Shown: positions 43,956 through 53,579 of the stretch, in pieces
Layout: each line of letters starts with the position of its first letter
Position numbering within the stretch: the first letter of the stretch is position 1
Source: CAZDUS01 sp964508705
GTDB lineage: Bacteria > Verrucomicrobiota > Kiritimatiellia > CAIKKV01 > CAITUY01
Assembly: GCA_964508705.1 (NCBI GenBank)
Contig: CAZDUS010000001.1
Coordinates: 186,001 to 250,000 of the forward strand
DNA: 64,000 nucleotides
Reading direction: 5' to 3'
Translations under genes and position numbers: made by a program
Notes under the pieces: model-generated
What the model was told of the DNA's origin: nothing
The model's database searches: none
What the model saw: only the letters and a program-made list of their open reading frames with translations

Positions 43956-45056
43956 TTATTTTCTCGCGGTGCGCTCATTAACCCAGCGATGAATTTCCGC
44001 GCGGGTTTTCCCCCAGGCGGTTTCATTGAGCCGCTCTGCAAGGAACCGGTCATAGATTTCCAGGAATGAATTGTTGAAGGTGTTGATGGACGTCATGCGT
44101 TCCTGGAAGCGGCTGATAGGATCGAGCTTTTCGCCTTCGGGGAGTTTCAATCCGCGGAAGGAGAATTGATCGGCGTCGATGGACACTTGCCAGGTTTCCT
44201 GTCCTCTGGCGAGCAGGAGACGGGCGCGGCGGAGTTTCTTGCCGCTGAGCAGGGCGATCTTGGCTTCGACGCTCAATTCCGGGGTCCCGCGCCGCAAGAC
44301 GGTCTCGTGGGCGCCTTGTCCTTCGAGGACGAAGGTGAGGGGCCCCTCGAGCATGAGGGCGTAGGTGTTGTTGTCCTTCAAGGTTATGATGCCGCCGCGG
44401 CATTCGGAGTAGAACCAGAGCCAGGTCAGGAAATCCTGGCCGGGGTTGTTCTCGACGGTGTCGTCCTCGCAGTCGGGCGAGAAGCTCGAGGGAGGCAGGT
44501 CGCGGATATCGCGACGGAGGCGATGGGCTGCGGCGTGAACGGGTGAGGCGGGGATGAGGCCGAAGCCCATGGTTTCGCGGAAGTTGGCTTCCAGCGCGTC
44601 GATTTGTTTATCCGAAGTTGCTTCGGCATAAAGGAAATCTGTTCCCGGTTGATGGACGAGGGCCATGCCTCTTAATTGAGGCGGCATGGTGGGCAGGAGT
44701 CGTTCGGTGATTTCCTTGCGGATTTCGATGCGGGTCCGGCGATCGATTTCGGCGCGGCCTTCGGCTTGAATTCGGACGAGTTCCTCCATGCGGCATTCGG
44801 CGCGCAGTAGGGATTCGGGGATTTTGCGTTCCGCCTGCATCAGGGTGAGGCGTAGATAGCCTGCGTGGAGGGCGCTGTCCTGTGTGATTTTGTTGTCGAG
44901 CAGATGGCGTCCGGTTACCCAGCCACGGATGGGGGTGTTGCCGAGGGTCTTGATGGGCGGCGCGGCCCTGTTGGCGAACCGCTCGATGTAGTCCTTGGGG
45001 AAAGGTTGAGGGAGGTAGAACATCCGGAAGGTGACGCTGCCGCTTTCAAATGACAT
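43956..45056 (-). CDS. RdgC-like recombination-associated protein
   Basis: The 366-residue protein starts MSFESGSVTFRMFYLPQPFP. It shares with RdgC the segments IRGWVTGRHLLDNKITQDSA, RIEIRKEITERLLPTMPPQL and DFLTWLWFYSECRGG. RdgC forms a ring on DNA and limits RecA loading. The family match is by pattern, and the sequence is divergent. The start at 45056 has ACGGAG seven bases upstream. A conserved small gene lies 63 bp upstream in the same direction. Confidence 0.78.
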   Translation of the reverse strand: MSFESGSVTFRMFYLPQPFPKDYIERFANRAAPPIKTLGNTPIRGWVTGRHLLDNKITQDSALHAGYLRLTLMQAERKIPESLLRAECRMEELVRIQAEGRAEIDRRTRIEIRKEITERLLPTMPPQLRGMALVHQPGTDFLYAEATSDKQIDALEANFRETMGFGLIPASPVHAAAHRLRRDIRDLPPSSFSPDCEDDTVENNPGQDFLTWLWFYSECRGGIITLKDNNTYALMLEGPLTFVLEGQGAHETVLRRGTPELSVEAKIALLSGKKLRRARLLLARGQETWQVSIDADQFSFRGLKLPEGEKLDPISRFQERMTSINTFNNSFLEIYDRFLAERLNETAWGKTRAEIHRWVNERTARK

Positions 45057-45119
45057 AACGAATCTCCGTTTGGAATGGTGTTTGGGACAAAGGGCGCGGA
45101 GGTAGAACAAGACAAGTTG

Positions 45120-45614
45120 TTAACCGTACCCCATTTTCTGCAGTTGGCTTTGGATGGCCCGTTGGAAGGCTTGAATGTCGTCCGGTGTTGGCCGGTATTC
45201 CTTGTTGGAGGGCATCAGGGCGAGGCGGCCCGTCTGGTCGATGGACCAAGCGGCTTTGACGCCATCGGAGAAGACGACGGACCCGCTGATCATGGAGCCG
45301 GGGCGAACGAGGCGGTCTATTTCGACGCTGACGTTGCCTCCGCCCATGGGGGGTGGTTCCGGTTCGAAATCGGAAAGTTCGTGGATGTCGGCCTGACCCT
45401 GGGGAGGGAGAGGCGGCGGGGTGGGTGCTGCGGGTTTGAGGGCTTCCTTGGGCTGAACCAGGTCGAGGCCGAGGTCAATGAGCAGGAAGCGAACGTCGAT
45501 ATAAGTGAGTTTTAACGAGAAATCAGAGGCAAGACGCTTCTGGACATCGGAGAGGCTTGCACCTGATTTCACCCATTGGGAAACGGCATTTTTTTGTTCG
45601 TCGGTCAGTTGCAT
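45120..45614 (-). CDS. Conserved hypothetical protein (MQLTDEQKNA type), 164 aa
   Basis: The start MQLTDEQKNAVSQWVKSGAS is followed by LSDVQKRLASDFSLKLTYID and VRFLLIDLGLDLV, a helix-turn-helix-like N-terminal region of about 60 residues. A proline-rich linker (PTPPPLPPQGQ) leads to a C-terminal beta domain: VSVEIDRLVRPGSMISGSVV then AAWSIDQTGRLALMP. I know the style from Verrucomicrobia-type hypothetical proteins but not a function. It reads toward the RdgC-like gene, perhaps in one operon. Confidence 0.7.
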   Translation of the reverse strand: MQLTDEQKNAVSQWVKSGASLSDVQKRLASDFSLKLTYIDVRFLLIDLGLDLVQPKEALKPAAPTPPPLPPQGQADIHELSDFEPEPPPMGGGNVSVEIDRLVRPGSMISGSVVFSDGVKAAWSIDQTGRLALMPSNKEYRPTPDDIQAFQRAIQSQLQKMGYG

Positions 45615-45804
45615 GAGTACTGTGGAGATTGGTTTGAATTTTGAAAACGCAAGTATTTCAGAATCAACTTGGAGTGTCAATATGGCGTGGTACGATGAGG
45701 GTATCCGCAATGTGATTAAGATGGATCCTAAGCGTAATCCTTTCTGGGGTCGTAGATTATGATTAAGATTACTATGAAGATCTTTATTGGGATGGCGATG
45801 AATT

Positions 45805-46224
45805 ATGGATAAGGGATGGGAACATACAGAGCATCAGGCGGATATCGGTGTGCGCGGCTGGGGTGGTACACTGGAGGAGGCGTTTGAGCAGACGGCGCTG
45901 GCGATGTTGGCTGTAATTGTGGAGCCCGGCCGGGTCCAGACCGTAAATGAAGTTGAGGTGGATTGTTCGGCGCCGGATGTGGAGATGCTGTTGACCGATT
46001 GGCTTGGAGCCTTGTTGCGTGAGATGTCGGCGCGGAGAATGTTGTTCTCGAAGTTCAAGGTGGAGATTCAGGGAACGACGTTAAAGGGGAAAGCGTGGGG
46101 CGAGGTGATGGAGCAGGGAAGGCACCGTCCGGCTGTTGAAGTGAAAGGCGCGAGTTATTTCGGGTTAAAGGTTGCGCAAGGGGCTGATGGGCGCTGGGTG
46201 GCCGAGTGCATAGTGGATGTGTAG
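45805..46224 (+). CDS. Archease (RtcB cofactor)
   Basis: The 139-residue protein has the archease pattern: WEHTEHQADIGVRGWGGTLE (His and Asp metal ligands near the N-terminus), EEAFEQTALAMLAVI, LLTDWLGALLREMSAR and the C-terminal VAECIVDV. Archease activates the RtcB RNA ligase by promoting GMP transfer with GTP. RtcB is encoded 92 bp downstream on the same strand, which strongly supports the pair. Confidence 0.93.
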   Translation: MDKGWEHTEHQADIGVRGWGGTLEEAFEQTALAMLAVIVEPGRVQTVNEVEVDCSAPDVEMLLTDWLGALLREMSARRMLFSKFKVEIQGTTLKGKAWGEVMEQGRHRPAVEVKGASYFGLKVAQGADGRWVAECIVDV

Positions 46225-46316
46225 GGAGGAAGGGGAGAGTTCATGGTTCCACCTTCGCTCTTCGAGCTACGGCGGACAAGTCGGCGTTCAGGATGGGATG
46301 AGGAAAGGAGGATGAT

Positions 46317-47747
46317 ATGGATAAGCATCGGCTGATCAGGCGGTCGGAGTATGAATGGGAAATTCCCCAGGCTGGCCGGATGTTGGTGCCGGGCATCCTG
46401 TTTGCCTCGGAGCGTCTTATTGAAGAGATGGACGAGAAGGTTCGCGAGCAGGTCTCGAACGTGGCGTCGTTACCGGGGATTGTCAATGCAGCGTATGCGA
46501 TGCCGGACGCGCATTGGGGTTATGGTTTTCCGATTGGCGGGGTGGCGGCATTTGATCCCGAGCAGGGTGGTATCATTTCGGCGGGCGGCGTAGGTTTTGA
46601 TATTTCATGCGGAGTACGAACCTTGCTGACGCCGTTGACGGCGGCTGAGGTTGATAAGCGGAGGAAACCCCTGGCACAGGCGTTGTTCAGGCGTATTCCT
46701 GCCGGAGTGGGGAGTACGAGCAGACTGAAGCTGGACGAAAAGGAAATGAACGCCATGTTGTCGGGAGGAGCAAGGTGGGCTGTGGAGCGGGGGTATGGGC
46801 AGGCGGCTGATTTGAACCGGGTAGAGAATGACGGCTCCTATTCCGGAGCTGATTCGGGCGAAGTTTCCAAACATGCCAAACGGCGCCAGTATGAAGAAAT
46901 GGGTACGCTTGGATCGGGGAACCATTACCTTGAGATTCAAGAGGTGACAGAAGTTTATGATGAAGCTTGCGCCGCAGGGTTCGGGCTTGAGCTGGGCAAG
47001 GTGGTGGTAAGTATTCACTGTGGATCGCGGGGGCTTGGTCATCAGGTGGCCACGGAATATTCCAAGCGCATGATTGAGGCGGCGAGGGAGTACGGGCTTG
47101 AATTGGGGGATCGGGAGCTGGCTTCGGTGCCGGTGAAGTCGCCGGTGGGGAAAGCATATTTTGGCGCGATGCGGGCGGCGGCGAATTGCGCTTTGGCGAA
47201 CCGGCAGATTCTATCGTCCTTTGTGCGCGAGGTGTTTCTGGAGGAGATGGGAGCGGGTGCGATGCCGTTGCTTTATGATGTGTCGCACAACGTATGCAGT
47301 CTGGAGGAGCATGAGGTGAGGGGGCGGCGGCAAAAGTTGTATGTGCACCGGAAAGGGGCGACCCGCGCGTTTGGTCCGGGGCATTCCGAGACGCCGCGTG
47401 AGTTAAGCCGATGGGGGCAACCGGTTCTGGTTGGAGGGACGATGGGGACGGCTTCATACATCATGACGGGCACGGAGAGGAGCGAGGGCCTGGCGTTCAG
47501 CTCGGCGTGTCATGGGGCGGGCCGCAATTTAAGTCGCAGTCAGGCGATGAAACAGTATAGGGGCGAGGATGTGGTGGAGCGATTGAAGCGGCGTAATATT
47601 ACTATCAAGGCGCAATCGTTCCGGGGGGTGGCGGAAGAGGCTCCGGATGCGTACAAGAATGTGGACGAGGTGGTGGAGTCGACGCATGCGGCAGGGTTGG
47701 CGCGACGGGTGGCGCGGCTGGAGCCGATGATTTGCGTGAAGGGATAG
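46317..47747 (+). CDS. rtcB: RNA-splicing ligase RtcB
   Basis: The 476-residue enzyme has GGVGFDISCGVRTLLTP (metal ligands), EEMGTLGSGNHYLEIQEV, VVVSIHCGSRGLGHQVATEY, YDVSHNVCSLEEHEV, HRKGATRAFGPGH and SACHGAGRNLSRSQAMK (GMP-accepting His region). RtcB joins 2',3'-cyclic phosphate RNA ends to 5'-OH ends using GTP and Mn, for RNA repair. AGGAGG precedes the ATG. It is partnered with archease upstream. Confidence 0.96.
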   Translation: MDKHRLIRRSEYEWEIPQAGRMLVPGILFASERLIEEMDEKVREQVSNVASLPGIVNAAYAMPDAHWGYGFPIGGVAAFDPEQGGIISAGGVGFDISCGVRTLLTPLTAAEVDKRRKPLAQALFRRIPAGVGSTSRLKLDEKEMNAMLSGGARWAVERGYGQAADLNRVENDGSYSGADSGEVSKHAKRRQYEEMGTLGSGNHYLEIQEVTEVYDEACAAGFGLELGKVVVSIHCGSRGLGHQVATEYSKRMIEAAREYGLELGDRELASVPVKSPVGKAYFGAMRAAANCALANRQILSSFVREVFLEEMGAGAMPLLYDVSHNVCSLEEHEVRGRRQKLYVHRKGATRAFGPGHSETPRELSRWGQPVLVGGTMGTASYIMTGTERSEGLAFSSACHGAGRNLSRSQAMKQYRGEDVVERLKRRNITIKAQSFRGVAEEAPDAYKNVDEVVESTHAAGLARRVARLEPMICVKG

Positions 47748-47753
47748 GCGGTG

Positions 47754-49532
47754 TTAGTTGGTGACGGCAGGAGAGAAGGCGGCATCAAAGCGGATTTCCG
47801 AGGGCTTGGCGGGGAGGGTTGAATTATCCTGCATGGCTTGCTTGAGGTCGGCTTCGTTATCTTCATCGTGCCACCACAACCAGTAAGCGGCGCTTTCGTT
47901 GCCGTATTTTCCGAGAACGGTGGGAGGCGCGCCGAACTTGTTCCAATACAGCAGTCGGGCGTAATTCAAGTTCCAGAGCAGGATGTAAGGATGTTCGGCA
48001 TAGACGAGCCGATCGATGTCGCGGCAGATGGCGTTGCGGGCGGTGACGTCAAAAATGGATTTCTGTTTTTCGATCAATTCATCGACGGCGCTGTTTTTGA
48101 ACCCAGTGATGTTAATGCCGCCTTTGCGATCCGCCTCCGCGGAGGACCACATACCTTCCGGATCCTTGAACAATGAGGCGCCCCAGGCGGCCCAGGTCAT
48201 GTCGTAATTGAATTCATCCATGTCGCGGGTCCAGGAAGCCCAATCCTTTTGCTCGATGAGCATCTCGATGCCTGCGGAGCGCAAATCCTCAGCAAATATC
48301 GAGAGGAATTTTTCCGAGGAGGCGTCCCGGTTGAGAAAGCGGAATGAGAACGGCTTGCCGTCCTTTTCAAGGAGTCCGGTTTTGGGATTGGCTTTCCATC
48401 CAGCTTCGGTCAGGAGGGCGCGCGCCTTGTCCTTGTCGAACGGCATGGGAGGATTCGGGCAGGGGTGGGAGGCGTCGTAGAGGTCTTCGAAGTAGGAGCG
48501 ATGAAGGAAATATTGATCGTACATCAAAGTGGTATTCATGCGCTCGCGGTTCAGCAGAAGGCAGAGCGCTTTGCGGACGCGCACGTCATCAAATGGCGGG
48601 CGACGTCCATTCATGGCGAAGCCCTGGAAGCCGATGGGGTTCCGGTTGTAGATTTTCTGTTTGGCAATCCAGTGGCGGGTGAACTTTTCGCCGGAGGTTT
48701 CGTTCACCCAGAGGCGAGCCATATAGACGGCGAAAAGATCGATCTCGCCTTTCTTGAAAGCCTCGAAAGCGTTTTCCTGTTCCGCGAAGAAGCGGAATTT
48801 CAGGCGGTTGAAATTGGCCATGCCCAGGGAGCCGGGGGCGGCGCGGTTCCACCAGTTGGTTCGCCGCTCGAGTGTGGCGTATAGGCCCTCCTTGACCTCG
48901 CCGAGGCGATAGGGGCCGGAGACGATGGGCAACTCGAAGTTAATCTTGTTGAAGTCCTTGTCCTTATAGGCGTGACGAGGGAGGATCTGAAAGCCGCCGA
49001 TGGCGCTCAGGTTTCGCCAGTGGACCGCCTTGGCCTTGAAGCGGATGATATGGTTGCTGACAACTTCCGGCGGGTGAAAGACCTCGAGCGCGACTTTGTG
49101 CGGGCCGGTCATGTTGTTGGGGTTCAAGATGGCGTTGAATGTCCATTCAACATCGGCGGCGGTGACAGGGGTGCCGTCGCTCCATTTGGCGGCGGGATTG
49201 AGATGGAAGGTGAAGACAGTCTTGTCGTGGGAGATGGACCAGCGCTCGGCGAGGGCGGGTTCGTATTCCAAGGTGGTGGGGCTCATGGAAAGAAGGGTCT
49301 CGTAGAGTGCGCCAAAAAGTTCCGCGGAGAAGGAATTGTTGTCCAAATAGTAATTGAAACTGCGCGGGTATTGACCTGCGAAGACGCAGAGTTGACCGCC
49401 TGCTGGCGAGTTGGTGTTTGCCATGGGGTTGGGCACGGCTTTCCAGTCGGGTTTCGGGAATAGTTCTTCGGTCGCTGTTGCGATGGAAACAATCATGGAG
49501 GCGGCAAGGATAGAGCATGGGAGTGTTTTCAT
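47754..49532 (-). CDS. ABC transporter substrate-binding protein, family 5 (peptide type)
   Basis: The 592-residue exported protein has a signal peptide (MKTLPCSILAASMIVSIATA). The SBP_bac_5 body includes YETLLSMSPTTLEYEPALAE, KTVFTFHLNPAAKWSDGTPV and FDDVRVRKALCLLLNRERMN. Such proteins bring oligopeptides or related solutes to an ABC importer, but no permease or ATPase gene is adjacent, so it acts as an orphan. It converges with rtcB, 6 bp away. ATG 49532 is preferred over 49568 because it begins the signal peptide. Confidence 0.88.
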   Translation of the reverse strand: MKTLPCSILAASMIVSIATATEELFPKPDWKAVPNPMANTNSPAGGQLCVFAGQYPRSFNYYLDNNSFSAELFGALYETLLSMSPTTLEYEPALAERWSISHDKTVFTFHLNPAAKWSDGTPVTAADVEWTFNAILNPNNMTGPHKVALEVFHPPEVVSNHIIRFKAKAVHWRNLSAIGGFQILPRHAYKDKDFNKINFELPIVSGPYRLGEVKEGLYATLERRTNWWNRAAPGSLGMANFNRLKFRFFAEQENAFEAFKKGEIDLFAVYMARLWVNETSGEKFTRHWIAKQKIYNRNPIGFQGFAMNGRRPPFDDVRVRKALCLLLNRERMNTTLMYDQYFLHRSYFEDLYDASHPCPNPPMPFDKDKARALLTEAGWKANPKTGLLEKDGKPFSFRFLNRDASSEKFLSIFAEDLRSAGIEMLIEQKDWASWTRDMDEFNYDMTWAAWGASLFKDPEGMWSSAEADRKGGINITGFKNSAVDELIEKQKSIFDVTARNAICRDIDRLVYAEHPYILLWNLNYARLLYWNKFGAPPTVLGKYGNESAAYWLWWHDEDNEADLKQAMQDNSTLPAKPSEIRFDAAFSPAVTN

Positions 49533-50083
49533 GATGGCGATGGTAGCCAAGGGATTGGGGCGAGGCAAGACTGTTGGAATGGCGGGGTGGGTATGGGTTG
49601 ACCGTTTCTTTTTGAAAGAACAACTCAGGGAATCCCTTAGGAATAATCAGGTGTGGCCCGATTGTTGAAAGAACAGGAATAAGGTCTAATTCGAATCGTC
49701 GGCGGGTGAGTTGGCGGACCTAGTACTGTCGCATCCCCCTGTGGCAGTAGCTCATAGCTGTTCCTCCGCAAGTTCGCTTAGAGCGTTATCCACCACCCGT
49801 CGACCCTTTTCTTTTTATACCCCGATCTAATGGTGGCCAGAGGTGCGTTTTGAGGCTATCAGGCGAAAAAAGGCATGGTTTTGGAGATGCGCCGTACGGA
49901 CGGCATGTCAAGCCGGGCCTTGTGAAAGCGGCGTCAAGCCGCCGCACTCCAAAATGAACAGAATCAGGGATTCAGATGCGTCTGCCTTACCTTCGTGTTT
50001 TCGTAGTCTTGTCTTTGCTTCCTGCCCTGATTACACTTCCGGCGTTTTATATCACGCAATGAACTGCTGAATGATGGAAGGGC
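49533..50083. other. Intergenic region with repeat element
   Basis: About 550 bp without a credible gene, containing a compound palindromic repeat at 49879-49954. CTTCGTGTTTTCGTAG-like sequence near 49993 resembles the CACGAAG repeat family. The ptsI ribosome-binding site GGAAGG is at its end. Confidence 0.5.
49879..49954. repeat. Compound palindromic element, family B
   Basis: The 76-bp element has terminal inverted repeats TTTTGGAG/CTCCAAAA. Inside is GGACGGCATGTCAAGCCGGG, then AAAGCGGCGTCAAGCCGCCG, two variants of one hairpin unit. It is intergenic upstream of ptsI. Confidence 0.7.
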
Positions 50084-51727
50084 ATGACCATGGCTGAGTT
50101 CGGGATCACAAATGATCAAATTGGAATGGAAGTCCGGCTGAAAGGGATTTCCATTAGTCCCGGCGTGGCAGTGGCCAAGGTTTGTTTGTTCAATGAAAGC
50201 CGCCACAACGTTATTGCGCCTTCACTGATTGACGCTTCCGAGATTGAGAGTCAGACGACGCGTTTGAAGAATGCTCTGGCGATTGTGGGGTCGCGGTTAG
50301 GTGAGTTGAAGGAGAAGGTGACCAAGTCCATCGGGCCGGCTGAGGGGGAGATATTCACGGCACAGAAGATGATGATAGAGGACCCCAGCGTCCAGGCCAA
50401 GATGCTATTGGCTATATCGGACGACAAGATGGGGCCCGAGATGGCTGTGATGCGGGTTTTGGATACCTATGAGGCGCGGATCAAGGCGTTGGATAACCAT
50501 TATCTTCGTGAGCGGGCGTCGGACATAGGGGAGGTAAAGCGGAGGGTGCTGGATGTTCTGGCTTTGACGCGTCCAGGGTTGCAATGCGAGGGGCAGGAGC
50601 ATTGCACACGCGGGCGAGGGCGCGTGGTGGTGGCGGTGGAGTTGACGCCGACGCTGACCATAGAGTTGGATTCGGAGAAGATCCAGGGGTTCGTGACCGA
50701 GCATGGAGGAGTGACGTCGCATGCGGCAATTCTGGCGCGGGCGTTGGGGATACCGGCGGTGAGCGGGGTGGTGGGGATTGCAGGGATGATTACCTGCGGG
50801 ACGGAGGTATTGGTGGACGGGGATGCAGGAGAGGTGATCCTGTGGCCATCGGCGGCCAGCGTTGAGCGGGCGAGGGCGCGGGCGGCAGGCGCCATGAGTG
50901 AGATCGCGGAGGATCCTGTGCCGGGGCTCAAGGTGATGGCGAATATCAGCGTGGCCTTGGAAGCCGCCATTGCGATAAACGTCAAGGCTGAGGGGATTGG
51001 ATTATACCGGACCGAATTTGAATTCATGGCGGCGGGAAAAATACTGTCGGAGGATGAGCAATTTGAGCGTTATGCGAACGTGGTGAAGACGATGGCGGGA
51101 CTACCGGTGTACTTTCGCCTGTTGGATATTGGGGGCGACAAGAAGACACCGGGAGTTACTGTGCCGGACGAAGATAATCCCGCGCTGGGATTTCGCGGCG
51201 CCCGCCTGTTGCTGCGGAGGCCGGAACTGTTGACGGCACAGGCTAGAGCGATTGCGAGAGCATCGATTTTTGGGCCGATTCATGTGACGTATCCGATGAT
51301 CACCGACGCAGAGCAGTTCGTGAAATTGAAACAGATATTCGAGGAAGCCATTGTTGGAATTCCTTCGGGCAAGTTATGGCATGGGGTGATGTTTGAGGTG
51401 CCATCGGCCTGCATTGAGGCGCGGGATATTTTACGGGTGGCTGATTATGGAAGCATCGGCACGAATGATCTTTTCCAGTACCTGCTAGCGCTGGACCGGA
51501 ACAACGAATTGGTGGCGAAGGATTTTCGTCCGGATCATCCGGCGTTCTGGACGTTGCTCAATCAAGTGTTGATGGCGGCGGATGAGGCGGGAAAACCGAT
51601 GTCGGTATGCGGAGAGATTGCCGGGTGGCCGGAGTATGTGGTTCGACTGTCGAAGGCCGGCATCAAGTCGGTGAGTGTCAGCACCCGGTTGATCGCTTCT
51701 GTCCGGAAGGCGATGAGATATCGCTAG
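50084..51727 (+). CDS. ptsI: Phosphoenolpyruvate-protein phosphotransferase (PTS enzyme I)
   Basis: The 547-residue protein has the phospho-His motif GGVTSHAAILARALGIPAVS (active His near residue 213). The PEP-binding domain contains GIGLYRTEFEFMAAG, FRLLDIGGDKKTPG, NPALGFRGARLLLRRPE and GTNDLFQYLLALDRN. It takes phosphate from PEP to HPr. No HPr or EII gene is adjacent, so it may serve a regulatory PTS. Start at 50084 or, with better spacing to GGAAGG, 50090. Its last 4 bp overlap the convergent ATPase gene. Confidence 0.93.
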   Translation: MTMAEFGITNDQIGMEVRLKGISISPGVAVAKVCLFNESRHNVIAPSLIDASEIESQTTRLKNALAIVGSRLGELKEKVTKSIGPAEGEIFTAQKMMIEDPSVQAKMLLAISDDKMGPEMAVMRVLDTYEARIKALDNHYLRERASDIGEVKRRVLDVLALTRPGLQCEGQEHCTRGRGRVVVAVELTPTLTIELDSEKIQGFVTEHGGVTSHAAILARALGIPAVSGVVGIAGMITCGTEVLVDGDAGEVILWPSAASVERARARAAGAMSEIAEDPVPGLKVMANISVALEAAIAINVKAEGIGLYRTEFEFMAAGKILSEDEQFERYANVVKTMAGLPVYFRLLDIGGDKKTPGVTVPDEDNPALGFRGARLLLRRPELLTAQARAIARASIFGPIHVTYPMITDAEQFVKLKQIFEEAIVGIPSGKLWHGVMFEVPSACIEARDILRVADYGSIGTNDLFQYLLALDRNNELVAKDFRPDHPAFWTLLNQVLMAADEAGKPMSVCGEIAGWPEYVVRLSKAGIKSVSVSTRLIASVRKAMRYR

Positions 51728-52854
51728 GTGGCCAGATGTTCTGCCAGCCACGCGGCGGCATTAACGATGTGGAGATTGCCGAAGGAGCGGGGTTGGCGCA
51801 GGTTTTCCACCAATTGATATGCCGTTGAGTCAGGCAGCAGTTCCTGGAAATATTTCAAGGCGGCGGTAGGAGTATCGTCCGATTGTTTTACTTCCAGGAG
51901 GGTTGTGACTTTGCCGTTTGTGGCCAAGGCGAAATCTACCTCCCGTTTGTCCTTGGTTCTGACATAGTGGAGACTGATGTCGAGGCCTTGGGATTCCCGG
52001 AGGAAATCCACATGCTTGCGGAGGCATACCGCCACGGTGTTTTCCAGTGGAATACCCGCAAGGCCCTCAACATAGCCTGAGTCATAAAAATAAAGTTTGG
52101 GCTCTTTTTGGATGGCACGGGCGAGGTTGGAATGAAAAGGACGAATCAGGAACACAACATGCAGGCTTTCAAGAATATCCAGATAACTGCGCACTGTGTT
52201 GGGCGACACCTTGAGATCTTCGGCCAAGCCGGCGCACGATAATGGGGAGCCAACCCTTGATCGGAGCATTTCCACGAGTAGTCGCATGGTCCGTACTTCC
52301 TGAATGCGGCTGAAGTCGAGGATGTCTTCCCTGATTAAATCTGTGAAATATTGATTCCTCCAGCGCTTTGCCTCGACTTCGGAGCCGGATAAGAATGGTT
52401 CGGGAAAACCGCCCAGGGTTTTTAGTCGCGACAGCGATTCGGGCGGGGATAGCTGGGAGGCGAGTTCCCTAGGTGAAAGCGGGTGGAGATGAAAAGAGAA
52501 GTATCTGCCTGCCAACGATTCTCCTGCTTGCCGGAAGGTGTCTAATCGGGCACTTCCTGTTACCAAGATTGATTGTCCTTCCTTTTTGGAATCAAATACC
52601 CCTTTCAGGAAATGCTTCCAATTTGGCATTTTGTGGATTTCGTCAAAAACCAAGATATCCGAGGACGCCGACCATGTTTGAGTTTCAATAATTCGTGCAT
52701 CGGCCATGTTGTCATAGTTCAGATATTGGGGATTACGGAAGCTGGTCATGATACGCTTGGCGAGGAAAGTTTTTCCCACTTGTCGTGGGCCGGCGAGCAG
52801 AACCATTTTTTTGCGAAGATCGCGGATGATAGTATCTTCGAGATATCTTTTCAT
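51724..52854 (-). CDS. AAA ATPase with DUF4143
   Basis: The 376-residue protein has Walker A LLAGPRQVGKTFLAK (22-29), Walker B ILVFDEIHKMPNWKHFLKG and VTGSARLDTFRQAGESLAGR. A C-terminal DUF4143 domain follows (HVVFLIRPFHSNLARAIQKE; LYFYDSGYVEGLAGI; KREVDFALATNGKVTTLLEV). The nuclease-like DxExK-type end is seen in this family. Members are scattered accessory genes of unknown role, sometimes linked to toxin-like or defence functions. It overlaps ptsI by 4 bp at its 3' end. Confidence 0.85.
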   Translation of the reverse strand: MKRYLEDTIIRDLRKKMVLLAGPRQVGKTFLAKRIMTSFRNPQYLNYDNMADARIIETQTWSASSDILVFDEIHKMPNWKHFLKGVFDSKKEGQSILVTGSARLDTFRQAGESLAGRYFSFHLHPLSPRELASQLSPPESLSRLKTLGGFPEPFLSGSEVEAKRWRNQYFTDLIREDILDFSRIQEVRTMRLLVEMLRSRVGSPLSCAGLAEDLKVSPNTVRSYLDILESLHVVFLIRPFHSNLARAIQKEPKLYFYDSGYVEGLAGIPLENTVAVCLRKHVDFLRESQGLDISLHYVRTKDKREVDFALATNGKVTTLLEVKQSDDTPTAALKYFQELLPDSTAYQLVENLRQPRSFGNLHIVNAAAWLAEHLAT

Positions 52855-53012
52855 TTCCGACTATTATGCAGACGAATGAATAAAAGTCACGACTATTATT
52901 CGAATCTGTGAGTTTTGGTCGCGCCATGCTTGATTTTGAAAACGACCGATTGACTTAAAAATAGTTCAAAGAAAGTTATCTTTCGATTGTCTAATAGGTT
53001 ACAGGAGATGTG

Positions 53013-53579
53013 ATGGAAAGCGCGGCGGACGAACATCTGGTGAGACAGTATGTCGAATCGGGCGAATTACGCCTTTTCGATACGCTTGTTCGCCGTCACA
53101 TTGCGAAGGTGCGGGCCATGATCTATCCCATGGTGTTGAATGATGCGGATGCTGATGAACTTACCCAGGAAGTGTTTTGCCGGGTTATCGACGGGATTCA
53201 TAGCTTTAATCACCGTGCCGCCTTTGCTACTTGGCTGCCCCGTATTACCATGAATACCACCTGCAATTTCTTGAAGCGGAGAACATGAAACCCGGTGGAG
53301 CATCGCGAAGTACCTCCCGATTTGCCCGTGGCCGTGCATTCGCACCCGGATGAGACAGTCATGGCGCGGGAGGCTGATGCACAATTGACGGCGGCACTGG
53401 CCGAACTGGCACCCTCCCTGAGGTCGGCGATTGTATTGACGAAGATTCACGGGATGAGTGTCCGAGAGGCGGCCCGAGCGGAGGGGTGTCTTGCGGCAAC
53501 TTTATACTGGCGTGTGCATCAGGCACGGAAACTGTTGCGTGCGAGACTAGCGCAAGAGGGGGAATATGAAACTCGATGA
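53013..53579 (+). pseudogene. ECF sigma factor interrupted by an in-frame TGA
   Basis: AGGAG precedes ATG 53013. The first part (MESAADEHLVRQYVESGELR ... LNDADADELTQEVFCRVIDG) is sigma region 2. A TGA at 53286-53288 interrupts FLKRRT-stop-NPVEHRE. The same frame continues through region 4: LAELAPSLRSAIVLTKIHGM, SVREAARAEG, LYWRVHQARKLLRARL. CGA to TGA would restore a full 188-residue factor. There is no frameshift. Its last 14 bp overlap the membrane protein gene, the usual coupling of sigma and anti-sigma. Confidence 0.85.
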
